Below, piece by piece: positions 1 through 8,642 of a DNA stretch of 40,537 bases. The translations under genes were made by a program, and so were the position numbers. Within the stretch, counting starts at the first letter, position 1. Every line of letters starts with the position of its first letter. The notes under the pieces are model-generated. The model did not search any database and was not told where the DNA came from. It saw nothing but the letters and a program-made list of their open reading frames with translations. This DNA comes from Moorena bouillonii PNG (GTDB taxonomy: Bacteria; Cyanobacteriota; Cyanobacteriia; Cyanobacteriales; Coleofasciculaceae): positions 2,063,480 to 2,104,016 of the forward strand of contig NZ_MKZS01000001.1 of the NCBI RefSeq assembly GCF_001942495.1, given 5' to 3'.

Positions 1-56
1 TCCCGATTCCCGATTCCCGATTCCCGATTCCCGACTCCCGATTCCCGACTCCCGAC
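1..56. repeat. Heptamer tandem array (TCCCGAT/C)
   Basis: Eight consecutive 7-bp units, TCCCGAT or TCCCGAC, open the window; the array may continue to the left. This is a short tandemly repeated repetitive (STRR) sequence of the type known in filamentous cyanobacteria. It ends about 50 bp before mnmE. A related heptamer tract is translated inside the response regulator gene near 18,425. Confidence 0.9.
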
Positions 57-108
57 TCCTCCACCACCAAAAGGGATATGATAATTAGTCAAGCGAATTT
101 GATCTGAG

Positions 109-1488
109 ATGTTCGAGAGTCAAACCATTGCTGCGATCGCAACAGCAGTTGTCCCCCAACAAGGGAGTATCGGTATAGTGCGACTGTCAGGAAGGGATGC
201 GATCGCAATTGCCCGTACTTTATTCCAGGCACCGGGGCGTCAGGCTTGGGAGAGTCACCGGATTCTCTACGGCTATGTGCGCCATCCCAAAACCCAACAG
301 CTAGTGGATGAGGCATTGCTGCTGATTATGCAAGCTCCCCGTTCCTACACTCGTGAAGATGTGGTAGAATTCCATTGCCACGGTGGGATCATGCCCGTCC
401 AAAAAGTGTTGCAATTGTGCCTCGAACAAGGAGCGAGATTAGCACAGCCAGGAGAATTTACCCTACGGGCATTTTTGAATGGGCGCTTGGATTTGACTCA
501 GGCAGAAAGTGTTGCGGACTTAGTGGGGTCTCGCTCCCCAGCAGCCGTTCAAGCCGCCCTAGCTGGGTTGCAGGGCAAGCTCGCCACACCCATTCGGGAA
601 GCCAGAGCTACTTGCCTGGATATTTTGGCAGAAATTGAGGCTCGAATTGATTTTGAGGAGGATTTACCGCCCCTTGATCAAGGCGCAATTGTAGCTCAAC
701 TTAACAATATCTTAACAGAAGTATCCCAACTATTAGCCACAGCGGATCAGGGTGAGCTATTGCGCACCGGTTTAAAAGTGGTGATCCTTGGGCGACCCAA
801 TGTCGGAAAATCGAGTTTATTGAATGCCTGGAGTCGATGCGATCGCGCTATTGTCACTGACCTTCCTGGTACCACTCGGGATGTGGTGGAATCTCAGTTA
901 GTGGTAGGGGGAATCCCGGTACAGGTACTCGATACAGCAGGAATTCGCGAAACCGCTGACCAAGTCGAGAAGATTGGAGTAGAGCGATCGCGTAGTGCAG
1001 CCATGGCGGCTGACTTAGTATTACTGGTGATTGAAGCAACCACTGGCTGGAGTGCAGGAGACCAGGAAATTTACCAACAGGTGCAAGAACGTCCGGTAAT
1101 TCTAGTGATTAACAAAACTGACCTGGCCAGTGATAAGAGTGAATCTACCCTATGCTATCCTAATACTATAGAGCAGGTAGTTAAGACAGCCGCTGCCTAC
1201 AATCAAGGGATTGATTCTCTGGAGAAGGCAATTCTTGACGCAGTAAATCGTGGCAACCTGCAAGCCGCTGATTTAGATTTAGCGATTAACCAACGACAAG
1301 CTGCTGCGTTGACGCGGGCGAAAATGTCTCTTGAGCAAGTGCAAGAAACTATTGCGAAAGAGTTACCCTTAGATTTTTGGACCATAGATTTGCGTGGAGC
1401 AATTCAAGCCTTGGGAGAAATTACAGGAGAGGAAGTAACCGAATCAGTGCTTGACCGCATTTTCAGCCGTTTCTGTATTGGGAAGTAA
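109..1488 (+). CDS. mnmE: tRNA uridine-5-carboxymethylaminomethyl(34) synthesis GTPase MnmE
   Basis: MnmE works with MnmG to add a carboxymethylaminomethyl group to the wobble uridine of certain tRNAs, using a folate C1 unit; it acts in the cytoplasm. The 459 residues match the family length. An N-terminal folate-binding region (about 1-115) is followed by a helical domain that is split by a G domain. Visible GTPase motifs are G1 GRPNVGKS at 228-235, G3 DTAG at 275-278 and G4 NKTD at 335-338. The protein ends in FCIGK, the catalytic Cys motif (CxGK) of the family. The ATG at 109 places the conserved TIAAIATA segment at the N-terminus as expected. It is a stand-alone gene, apparently unrelated to its neighbours. 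There is no clear Shine-Dalgarno sequence. Confidence 0.97.
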   Translation: MFESQTIAAIATAVVPQQGSIGIVRLSGRDAIAIARTLFQAPGRQAWESHRILYGYVRHPKTQQLVDEALLLIMQAPRSYTREDVVEFHCHGGIMPVQKVLQLCLEQGARLAQPGEFTLRAFLNGRLDLTQAESVADLVGSRSPAAVQAALAGLQGKLATPIREARATCLDILAEIEARIDFEEDLPPLDQGAIVAQLNNILTEVSQLLATADQGELLRTGLKVVILGRPNVGKSSLLNAWSRCDRAIVTDLPGTTRDVVESQLVVGGIPVQVLDTAGIRETADQVEKIGVERSRSAAMAADLVLLVIEATTGWSAGDQEIYQQVQERPVILVINKTDLASDKSESTLCYPNTIEQVVKTAAAYNQGIDSLEKAILDAVNRGNLQAADLDLAINQRQAAALTRAKMSLEQVQETIAKELPLDFWTIDLRGAIQALGEITGEEVTESVLDRIFSRFCIGK

Positions 1489-2443
1489 TATTAAGTTAGG
1501 TTGAATACCCATAATTATAGGAAGTGTGGGGAGATGGGAACCCACCCCTAACCCCGACCAGGAGGGGAATATGGGGAGATGGGGGAGGTTTTTATTAAGG
1601 GTAATTATCCTGACATGATATAAGATCCGTTTGTTTGATTACTTATCTTATTTCTGGGCTAGGAAAGGATACAGGTGAATAATGGGTAATCAGCAAAAGG
1701 CAATTATCCATTATTCACTATTTTTTACCTCTTCCCTCTTACCAGCTCGGAAGCTCCCAGCTCGGAAGCTCCCTAAAAACCTCACCCAAATAAGAATTGC
1801 TCTACAACTTAGAGACTGTTTATAAAGTAAATCTTAAGAAATATCGAGTACTGAATATGCGTGGTTTAAGGCGGACAGCTCTCGCTACAGGTGAGCTTTT
1901 AAAGTACTCGCCGCCTATCTCACCCTACACAATAATTTAAGCTTTATTTAACTTTAACCAACTTTAACCTTTATTTAACAAAAAGTATCTTAGAGACTGA
2001 ATTTACAAACTTTTGTTAAATGCTAAAAGCTTAACTGTGACTATAGCCCCCCTTAATAATCTGTTACACACTTAACTGGCTAGCTGGCGTAGATAGTAGA
2101 TGGGGACAGGGTTTTAAGGTTTTTTTCTAATTTTAAAATAGGCAATTTAAGCGATGCAGCAAGGGAACAGGCGGTTTCCCTAATGAGCGACGGCATCAAT
2201 AAAATGCACAGCAGCTTAAGAGGGAAACTTGGAACAGATGAAAGTCCCCCGTGACATAAATGGCAAAACCTCTGGTTGAGAAACACCCTTATATATCACG
2301 AATCCATTGTAATTACTTATTAAGTATTTTTTTGAAAATTTTATTATGTGTATTTTTTTAAAAAAATGTAAACAAGTAACCAGTATTGAATTTATTTCGC
2401 CTATAGTGAATTTTTTTCAGCCTTATAAAAAAAAGGAGTTTGG
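1489..2443. other. 955-bp gene-free region with dispersed repeats
   Basis: No convincing gene. It contains a CT-rich/AG-rich palindrome-like patch (about 1535-1590), a direct repeat of AGCTCGGAAGCTCCC (about 1744-1773), and a dispersed repeat whose first 24 bp, 2148-2171, recur exactly at 20,409-20,432. The last 150 bp before the dioxygenase gene are very AT-rich and probably hold its promoter, but I cannot place -35/-10 boxes reliably. A 68-codon minus-strand frame at 2080-2286 has no recognisable product. Confidence 0.6.
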
Positions 2444-3190
2444 ATGTTAACTTATCAGGCAAGTAACTTGCCCAAATTTGATAAATCAATTACTGATTAT
2501 CAGAACTTTCTGGAGCAAAACCACTTTATTTATGTGGAAACTGAAGATCCCAATTTTGACTGGATCGAATTTTCAAAATTGGTCACAGGTGGTGAGTTAA
2601 TCCTGCAATATGGGAAACCAATATTCTATGTCAGATATGAACCAGAATTGATCAAATTTTCCGATGCCAGAGGTGAAAGGCGTTTGCTTCCTCATACGGA
2701 AGCCAGCGATTATCAAACCCCACCGAACTATCTAGTGCTTTGGTGCAAAAAGCCTTCTGATTGTGGTGGTGGGATGACCACGTTGGCTTATGTGGAAGGA
2801 TTCCTGAAGACTCTTACGGAAGAAGAAAAGAAAAAACTCATGGAGACTCGACACCATTTTGGTGCCACGAGGGGAGTCCACGCCAACCGCACCAAGGGAG
2901 CAATTCATCCGATCCTGTCATTTGAGGGTAAGAAGCCTGTTTTCCGCTTTTCTTGTAACTATATTAAATACGGTGACTACAGCCCCGATCCAGAAAACCT
3001 AAAGCCCTTTACTCCCGAGCCGTTTTTGGGAGAAATTGCCGACCGATTTCTAGCGTATTACGAGGAAAATCACATGGCTATTCGGATGAAGCAATACTCA
3101 TTGTTGCTTTGGGACAACAAATGTATAGCACATGCAAGAACCACCTATAGCGATCCCACTCGAGAACTACAACGCATCTTCTTACGGTAA
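2444..3190 (+). CDS. TauD/TfdA-like Fe(II)/2-oxoglutarate-dependent dioxygenase
   Basis: Likely a cytoplasmic non-heme iron hydroxylase that couples 2-oxoglutarate decarboxylation to oxidation of a small substrate, probably an amino acid. The 248 residues carry an iron triad of His84-x-Glu86 and distal His230, with Arg244 placed to bind 2-oxoglutarate. HxE instead of HxD is seen in amino-acid hydroxylases of the clavaminate synthase/VioC kind. Because the carboxylate ligand is present, this is not a halogenase, which would have Ala or Gly there. The start follows a GGAG ribosome site (2435-2438) five bases before the ATG. It lies 352 bp upstream of the EctB-like aminotransferase in the same direction, suggesting that it hydroxylates diaminobutyrate or a derivative; that role is inference and the substrate is unknown. 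Confidence 0.85.
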   Translation: MLTYQASNLPKFDKSITDYQNFLEQNHFIYVETEDPNFDWIEFSKLVTGGELILQYGKPIFYVRYEPELIKFSDARGERRLLPHTEASDYQTPPNYLVLWCKKPSDCGGGMTTLAYVEGFLKTLTEEEKKKLMETRHHFGATRGVHANRTKGAIHPILSFEGKKPVFRFSCNYIKYGDYSPDPENLKPFTPEPFLGEIADRFLAYYEENHMAIRMKQYSLLLWDNKCIAHARTTYSDPTRELQRIFLR

Positions 3191-3542
3191 CTGTCAACTT
3201 AAGAGTTAAGTGTTAGCTGACTCATGTAGCTGACTCATGTAGCTGGCTAATGACATCCTGGTGATTCCTACACGCTTGATTTGGTGAGTTGTTGAAAGGA
3301 TAAATGGGTGAGGGGGTAAGTAGGAATCGCCACAAGTTAAAAGGTATAGCGCTACGGGCAAGGCCAGAGGAATCCCCCCTAACCCCCCTTAAGAAGGGGG
3401 GCGGGCAATAGGCAAAAGTTGACGTGCATTAGCTTTTCAGCTTTTATCAATGTCAAACACCTTAATGGGTAGTACTATAAGTAGCCAAACTTTCAGGTAG
3501 CTTGCGGAAAACATCACGTATAACACTAATGAGGATAATCTC
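3191..3542. other. 352-bp spacer with repeats before the ectB-like gene
   Basis: Contains a direct repeat of the phrase GCTGACTCATGTA (about 3218-3250) and a GC-rich palindromic element near 3375-3405, where CCCCCCTAACCCCCCTTA is followed by AAGGGGGG. This belongs to the same family as the copies at 24,252, 24,964 and 30,820. A GAGG sequence near 3531 is the likely ribosome site of the next gene. The element could act as a transcription terminator or an attenuating hairpin between the two genes. Confidence 0.6.
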
Positions 3543-4835
3543 ATGAGAATCTTCAATCAATTGGAATCCAATGTGCGAAGCTACTGCCGTTTATTTCCCA
3601 CGGTGTTTAAGAAAGCACAAGGAGCTGTTCTAGAAGATAAAGAAGGTATTAAGTACATTGACTTTCTCAGTGGAGTGGGTACGCTCAATTACGGACATAA
3701 CAACCCACAACTAAAAGAACGACTGCTGGGTTATCTGGAGTCCGACGGTATTGTCCATAGTCTCGATTTAGCAACGGTAGCTAAAGAGGAGTTTCTCGAA
3801 GCTTTTGAAGCCATTATCCTCAAACCCAGGCAATTAAATTACAAAGTTCAGTTTCCTGGACCAACAGGAACCAATGCTGTGGAGGCAGCTCTAAAACTGA
3901 CCCGCAACATAACGGGACGGGAAACGGTCATTGCCTTTTCCAATGGCTACCATGGGGTAACCCTAGGTTCCTTAGCAACAACTGCCAACATTTCCCAGCG
4001 AGACGCTGCAGGAATCACCACCGCAGGGGTAACTTTTATACCCTATGATGGGTACTTGGGTTCGGATATTGATACTACAGAGTACCTAGACAAAGTCCTT
4101 TCCGACAGAGGTAGTGGAGTAGCGCTTCCAGCAGCAGTGATTGTAGAAACAATTCAGGGAGCAGGTGGGGTCAATGTGGCCAGCTTTGAGTGGTTGCGAT
4201 CGCTTGAAACAGTCTGTCGTAAACATGATGTGCTTTTAGTTGTAGACGACATCCAAGTGGGATGCGGACGGACTGGTTCCTTTTTCAGCTTTGAAGAAGT
4301 AGGTATTTCCCCTGACATTGTTACTATCTCTAAATCCTTGAGTGGTTTCGGTCTTCCTTTCTCATTGGTGCTGATCAAACCAGAATTAGACCAGTGGAAA
4401 CCAGGTCAACATAGCGGCACCTTCAGAGGACCTAACCTAGCCTTTGTTACCGCCAAAGCAGCTTTGGAAATTTATTGGCAAGACGACAGTTTATCAGCCT
4501 CCGTTAGACAAAAAGGAAGCATAATGCAGCTCCGATTGGAGCAGATCGCAAAAAATAACTTGGAGGCTGGTTTTTCCGTTAGAGGCAGGGGCATGATTCA
4601 GGGCTTAGACTGCAAAGATGGCAACCTAGCTAATAAAATCATCCGGACAGCCTTTGCTAATGGGCTAATCATGGAAACAGCTGGCGCACAGGGGCAGGTG
4701 ATTCGATGTCTCCCACCTTTAACAATTTCCGAAGAAGTATTAGAGAAAGGGCTAGACCTGCTCGAAAATAGCGTCAACGAAGTCATCCAGGAGACAGTTT
4801 CTAAAAAGTTAGTTGATTTAGGAGCATCTGTTTAA
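3543..4835 (+). CDS. ectB: EctB-like L-2,4-diaminobutyrate:2-oxoglutarate aminotransferase
   Basis: Class III PLP-dependent aminotransferase. EctB enzymes convert L-aspartate-4-semialdehyde and glutamate to L-2,4-diaminobutyrate and 2-oxoglutarate. At 430 residues it matches the family. The N-terminus (IFNQLES, SYCRLFPTVF), the NYGHNN segment and GPTGTNA are EctB signatures. Asp235 in DDIQ should contact the pyridine nitrogen, and Lys264 in SKSLSG is the Schiff-base lysine. No ectA or ectC is in the window, so ectoine is not the obvious product; diaminobutyrate may be the end product or feed another pathway. The gene stops 6 bp before the DUF4392 gene, so the two are probably co-transcribed. 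A closer match to canonical EctB lies nearby as a pseudogene on the other strand. The exact substrate is not provable from sequence. Confidence 0.85.
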   Translation: MRIFNQLESNVRSYCRLFPTVFKKAQGAVLEDKEGIKYIDFLSGVGTLNYGHNNPQLKERLLGYLESDGIVHSLDLATVAKEEFLEAFEAIILKPRQLNYKVQFPGPTGTNAVEAALKLTRNITGRETVIAFSNGYHGVTLGSLATTANISQRDAAGITTAGVTFIPYDGYLGSDIDTTEYLDKVLSDRGSGVALPAAVIVETIQGAGGVNVASFEWLRSLETVCRKHDVLLVVDDIQVGCGRTGSFFSFEEVGISPDIVTISKSLSGFGLPFSLVLIKPELDQWKPGQHSGTFRGPNLAFVTAKAALEIYWQDDSLSASVRQKGSIMQLRLEQIAKNNLEAGFSVRGRGMIQGLDCKDGNLANKIIRTAFANGLIMETAGAQGQVIRCLPPLTISEEVLEKGLDLLENSVNEVIQETVSKKLVDLGASV

Positions 4836-4841
4836 TTACTT

Positions 4842-5765
4842 ATGACTGCTGCATTTGGAAATTCTCCAGAAGTCTTAACCAGGATAGAAAAAATTGAAAA
4901 CATCTGTGGAAGGGACATAGGTAATGGTATAGAGCCCCTTGTGGAGGCTGCCAAGGGGGGGCTGCTTGGTGCAGCTCGCTCCATCGCGGAACATCCATCC
5001 CCCCATGTGGCTATTATGACAGGTTTTTTTGTTCCCCATGGCACTCCTCCAGCGGCAGAAACTGATGGCCCCATCGGTTGCGCTCACCTAGCAGCGGGAT
5101 TACTTAGAGTTGGAATCCCTGTCCGTCTGGTTACCGATCCTTTATGCCTTAATGCTGTCAAGGTTGCTGCTCGGGCAGCAGGAATACCTGCTCAAGTTCC
5201 TTTTGATGTCGTTCCTGTCGATGCAGCCACTGCAGAAGATCCCTCCGTTTCTTCTATTGTGAATTCATGGCAAAGTGCTGAACCACCAGTTTCCCATGTT
5301 ATCTCCATTGAAAGAGCAGGCCCGAGTTACGATGGTACTGTCCGAAATATGATCGGGAATGATATCACTGCTCATACCGCTCCTTTGCATCTCCTATTTA
5401 CCCTCAGTGACATAATTTCAATTGGAATTGGTGATGCTGGCAATGAACTAGGTATGGGAACACTTCCTAAAGAACTCATTGCCAAAAGCATTAGCACAGG
5501 AGAACAAATTGCCTGCAATATTCCTTGTAATCATCTCATCGTTTGCGGTGTATCAAATTGGGCAGCAATGGGGTTACTCACTGCTGTTGCTTTACTCCGA
5601 CCTGACTTGAAATCTAAGTTAACTGAGGGATTAACCTTAGAGACCGATAAACATATTTTGACCACAGTGGTCAAAGAAGGACCAGCGGTAGATGGAGATA
5701 CAGCAGTCCAGGAGCTTGCAGTTGATACTTTACCCTGGGAATATCATAGCAAAGTGTTGGCATAA
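4842..5765 (+). CDS. DUF4392 / D-glutamate cyclase-like protein
   Basis: Resembles the DUF4392 family, whose animal mitochondrial member DGLUCY converts D-glutamate to 5-oxoproline. The recognisable core is a GFFVP segment followed by PPAAETDGPIG near residues 60-80; conserved GD-type motifs include VDGDTAV near the C-terminus. The 307 residues have no signal peptide or membrane segment. It begins 6 bp after the aminotransferase stop and lacks its own strong ribosome site, which points to translational coupling. Context suggests it acts on an amino acid made by the upstream enzymes, perhaps cyclising it to a lactam; this is inference. The family assignment is fairly secure, the reaction here is not. 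Confidence 0.75.
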   Translation: MTAAFGNSPEVLTRIEKIENICGRDIGNGIEPLVEAAKGGLLGAARSIAEHPSPHVAIMTGFFVPHGTPPAAETDGPIGCAHLAAGLLRVGIPVRLVTDPLCLNAVKVAARAAGIPAQVPFDVVPVDAATAEDPSVSSIVNSWQSAEPPVSHVISIERAGPSYDGTVRNMIGNDITAHTAPLHLLFTLSDIISIGIGDAGNELGMGTLPKELIAKSISTGEQIACNIPCNHLIVCGVSNWAAMGLLTAVALLRPDLKSKLTEGLTLETDKHILTTVVKEGPAVDGDTAVQELAVDTLPWEYHSKVLA

Positions 5766-6028
5766 ATTTTAGAAGTCGCCGGTTTGACAAACTCAGTTTG
5801 AGAGCGCAGCATTGATACTTTTATCCAAAATATCTAGCCCTTGGGTCAAAGTGTCGGGATCAATCGTTAATGTAGACTGAAGATTAATCACTTCTTTGTT
5901 CACTCCCATGGGTTCAAAGATTAAACCCCGCTTGAAAGCTTCATTACTAACTTTTTTAGCTGGGGGGGCGACGAAACAGGCTGAAATGCTTGCTATGTAA
6001 AGTTAGTAGCATTTTGTGGTAAAAAAAG

Positions 6029-6057
6029 GTAGGTCTCTAATTTGCAACAAGACCTAC
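6029..6057 (+). promoter_or_regulatory. Hairpin just upstream of the transposase start
   Basis: GTAGGTC (6029-6035) and GACCTAC (6051-6057) can pair over a 15-base loop, ending 9 bases before ATG 6067. In several IS4-family elements a similar structure in read-through transcripts hides the start site and keeps host-promoter transcription from raising transposase levels. The pairing is seen; the role is inference. Confidence 0.5.
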
Positions 6058-6066
6058 TTATTAACA

Positions 6067-7209
6067 ATGTTACCAGCATTCTACCAAAACCACCTAAAAA
6101 GTCAACTTAGTCTAACTGAATATATTTTTTTAAAAATTCTGATCAATCTCTTACAGTCAATTAAAAAAGTTAACTTAGAAAAATTAGCCAATACTCTCCC
6201 TTTACCAATTAAATTTGAAAGTAGAAGAAAAAGACTACAAAGATTTTTATCCTTACCAAACCTAACAATTGAAAAAATTTGGTTTCCAATATTTGAAGAA
6301 TTATTGAAAACATACTTTACTTCAGAAACCCTAATTTATCTAGCAATTGATAGAACAAATTGGGGTCGCATTAATTTATTCATGGTTAGCCTTATTTGGG
6401 ATAAAAGAGCGTTTCCAATATATTTTACTTTGTTGCCCAAGTTAGGGAGTAGTAATTTAACAGAACAACAAAGTATTTTATCAAAGATTGTCCCGATTAT
6501 TAAAAACTATAAAGTGTGTGTATTAGGAGATAGAGAATTTTGCTCTGTTAAACTAGCTAAGTATCTTCAGAGCTTGGGTGTATACTTTTGTTTACGTTTA
6601 AAAAAGAATGAGTTTGTTGAATATAAAAAAGATAATTGGGTGGCACTCAATGATTTAGGTTTAATACCTGGAGTGTCTTTATTTATACAAGGAGTAAAAG
6701 TGACTAAGACTCGGGGATTTACAAGTTTTAATGTAGCTTGTAAGTGGCAACGTAAACTCAAAGGTATAGCTCCTAAGGAAGGATGGTTTATTCTGACAAA
6801 CTTTGATAGCTTAGAGCTGGCAATTTCAGCTTACAAAAAAAGATTTAATATAGAGGAAATGTTTAGAGACTTCAAGACTGGTGGTTATCATTTAGAGAAT
6901 ACTAAAGTTGAAGGTGAACGGTTTATTTCTTTAGTTTTATTGATAGCTATAGCTTACACTTCTGCAACTATTAAAGGTCAGCATATTAAACGTCAAGGAA
7001 TACAAACCTATGTGGCTCGTGTCAAAGAACCTGATAGAATAGAGCGCAGAAATAGCAGTTTTTACGTTGGTTTATATGGTCAAACCTGGGTTAATTTCAA
7101 AGATATTTGTATAGAATTAGTAACCGAATTAATGAGACTAAATCCTAATAAACGAAAGTATTATCAACGAGGTCTAAGGGCTATATCGCTTATAGAGTCT
7201 GGGTTTTAG
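6067..7209 (+). CDS. IS4-family DDE transposase
   Basis: Catalyses cut-and-paste movement of the surrounding element. The RNase H-like core is intact: Asp95 in IDRTNW, Asp155 in GDREF and Glu263, the last within a perfect IS4 signature Y-(2)-R-(3)-E-(6)-K (YKKRFNIEEMFRDFK). I place the start at ATG 6067 (MLPAFYQ), giving 380 residues. The same frame is open back to a GTG at 6016, but that would put the start ahead of a hairpin (6029-6057). No strong ribosome site precedes either. The stop codon lies 21 bp before the right end of the element. Confidence 0.93.
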   Translation: MLPAFYQNHLKSQLSLTEYIFLKILINLLQSIKKVNLEKLANTLPLPIKFESRRKRLQRFLSLPNLTIEKIWFPIFEELLKTYFTSETLIYLAIDRTNWGRINLFMVSLIWDKRAFPIYFTLLPKLGSSNLTEQQSILSKIVPIIKNYKVCVLGDREFCSVKLAKYLQSLGVYFCLRLKKNEFVEYKKDNWVALNDLGLIPGVSLFIQGVKVTKTRGFTSFNVACKWQRKLKGIAPKEGWFILTNFDSLELAISAYKKRFNIEEMFRDFKTGGYHLENTKVEGERFISLVLLIAIAYTSATIKGQHIKRQGIQTYVARVKEPDRIERRNSSFYVGLYGQTWVNFKDICIELVTELMRLNPNKRKYYQRGLRAISLIESGF

Positions 7210-8326
7210 CTTATTTCGTCGCCCCCCCAGCTTTTTTAGCCAGCCCCTTTTGTTCACAGGCGATTCCTTGAATCAAACCAAGTCCTCGATGTTCGCCGCC
7301 GACTTCTGGATAACGAGCGATCATGTCTTTGAGTCGCTTCTTCATTACCTCACCTTTGTCCGCGATTTCCTTTTCAAAAGCATCCGTATCCCAGTACTCG
7401 TCGAGAGCAGCTGTGGCAGTCACAAAGCCTAGATTGTTCCCTCGGAAAGTACCACTGTGTTCCCCTGGTTTCCAACAGTCTAAATCAGGTCGAATCAGCA
7501 CTACAGCCATCGGGTTTCCATAGGCGCTTAAAGATTTAGCCAGACAAACTAAATCAGGTTTTAACCCTGCCCGCTCAAAGCTAAAGAAAGGACCAGTTCG
7601 ACCACATCCCACTTTAATATCATCAACAATTAGCAAAATTTATCGCTCTTGAGTGATCTGGGCAAGGCGTTGAAGCCAAGGAACACTAGCAACATTAATC
7701 CCGCCTTCAGATTGAACGGTTTCTAGGATAACTGCTGCGGGTTTTTCCTGATTTAGGCTCAGGTCATCAACCAGTTTTTCTAAGTAATCAAGACTGTCGT
7801 CTTTGGTGCCATTTTTATCCTCGAACGGAACCGTTAAGACATGACCGAGGGGAATGCCCGCAGCCTTTTGATAGGTAGGATTAGGTGTAACAGCTAGGGC
7901 ACCTAAAGTATGACCGTGGTAGCCTTTGGTAAAACAGATCACTGTTTTTCGACCAGTCACTTTACGGGCTAGCTTCAAAGCAGCCTCCGCAGAATTGGTT
8001 CCCGTAGGACCGGTAAACATAACTTTATAGTTTAGTCCTCGCGGTATTAAGATTACTTCCTCGAAACGTTCTAGAAACTGCTGCTTAGCAGAGGTGAACA
8101 TATCGAGGCTGTGGGTGATAGCATCTGACTCAATGTATTCCAGGAGACGCTTTTTGAGCTTGGGATTATTATGTCCGTAGTTGAGGGCACCAGCACCTGC
8201 CAAGAAATCTATATAAGTACGCCCACTCTCATCTATCAAGGTATCTCCCACTGCCTTGGTAAAGACTGTTGGAAACAATCGACAGTAGCTTCGGACTTCT
8301 GACTCAAGCTTGGTAAAAATGTTCAT

Positions 8327-8642
8327 ATGCTAAACCTGCCTATTGTTAGGATTTTCAAGTAGGTGAGACAATTCTGTGTGGTGTACAAAACGCGAAGCGA
8401 TTCCATTTGCTTAACTTTACTTTAGGAACACCGTAACCTAGAAAAATATATACTATTTAGGGTGACTATAGCAATAGTAAAGTTATTAATAAAAATTTTT
8501 ATTTTTATTAATAACTTGCTTAAGCCAGAACTGGTATATCCTGATTAAAGAGCAAGTTTAACAATTCAAATAGGATAGCTATAGTCTAAATTTTGATCAG
8601 TCTCATAAACCAACAACAGCCTGGAATTAACTGGAATTAACT
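8327..8642. promoter_or_regulatory. Divergent intergenic region with a perfect 16-bp AT-rich dyad
   Basis: This 316-bp region separates the divergently oriented ectB pseudogene and methyltransferase, so it should contain promoters in both directions. It holds a perfect inverted repeat: AAGTTATTAATAAAAA at 8480-8495 and its complement at 8502-8517, with a 6-base spacer. The dyad could be an operator, or a strong AT-rich hairpin. Just before the methyltransferase the phrase CTGGAATTAA occurs twice in tandem, and no good ribosome site is visible. Confidence 0.5.

Larger units (their letters stand above)
5960..7230 (+). mobile_element. Complete IS4-family insertion sequence, about 1,271 bp
   Basis: Perfect 17-bp terminal inverted repeats, CTGGGGGGGCGACGAAA at 5960-5976 and its complement at 7214-7230, enclose one transposase gene. 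The element is flanked by the direct repeat CTTTTTTAG at 5951-5959 and 7231-7239; the boundary is ambiguous by one base, so the target duplication is 9 or 10 bp. A duplication of about this size is usual in the IS4 family. It lies inside the reading frame of the minus-strand aminotransferase pseudogene and is more AT-rich than its surroundings. Intact ends, intact transposase and an unmutated duplication suggest a recent insertion. Confidence 0.95.
5793..8326 (-). pseudogene. Second ectB-like aminotransferase, broken by a stop codon and an IS4 insertion
   Basis: The gene reads from ATG at 8326 down to a TGA at 5793-5795. Removing the inserted element and one target copy leaves about 1,254 bp, or roughly 418 codons, the normal EctB length. 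The N-terminal part (8326-7640) has NIFTKLESEVRSYCR and GPTGTN; the middle part (7639 downwards) has VDDIKVGCGRTG and the lysine motif AKSLSAYG; the C-terminal 55 or so codons lie at 5959-5793 beyond the insertion. An in-frame TAA at 7640-7642 splits it before ILLIVDD, and the IS interrupts it after CEQKGLAKK. Two independent lesions mean it is dead or makes fragments only. It is convergent with the intact ectB-like/DUF4392 pair. Its sequence looks closer to textbook EctB than the intact copy. Confidence 0.93.

Noticed and set aside
2080-2286. Minus-strand 68-codon gene
   Set aside because: It covers a dispersed repeat, has no recognisable product and no good ribosome site.
1489-2443. tRNA or structured RNA gene in the long gap
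   Set aside because: I saw no cloverleaf with a T-loop GTTCRA motif or other known RNA signature; a covariance-model scan would be needed to exclude one.
2444-3190. Non-heme iron halogenase
   Set aside because: The carboxylate iron ligand is present (Glu86 in HTE); halogenases of this fold have Ala or Gly there.
3543-4835. Ectoine biosynthesis cluster
   Set aside because: No acetyltransferase (EctA) or ectoine synthase (EctC) is encoded in the window, so only the diaminobutyrate step is supported.
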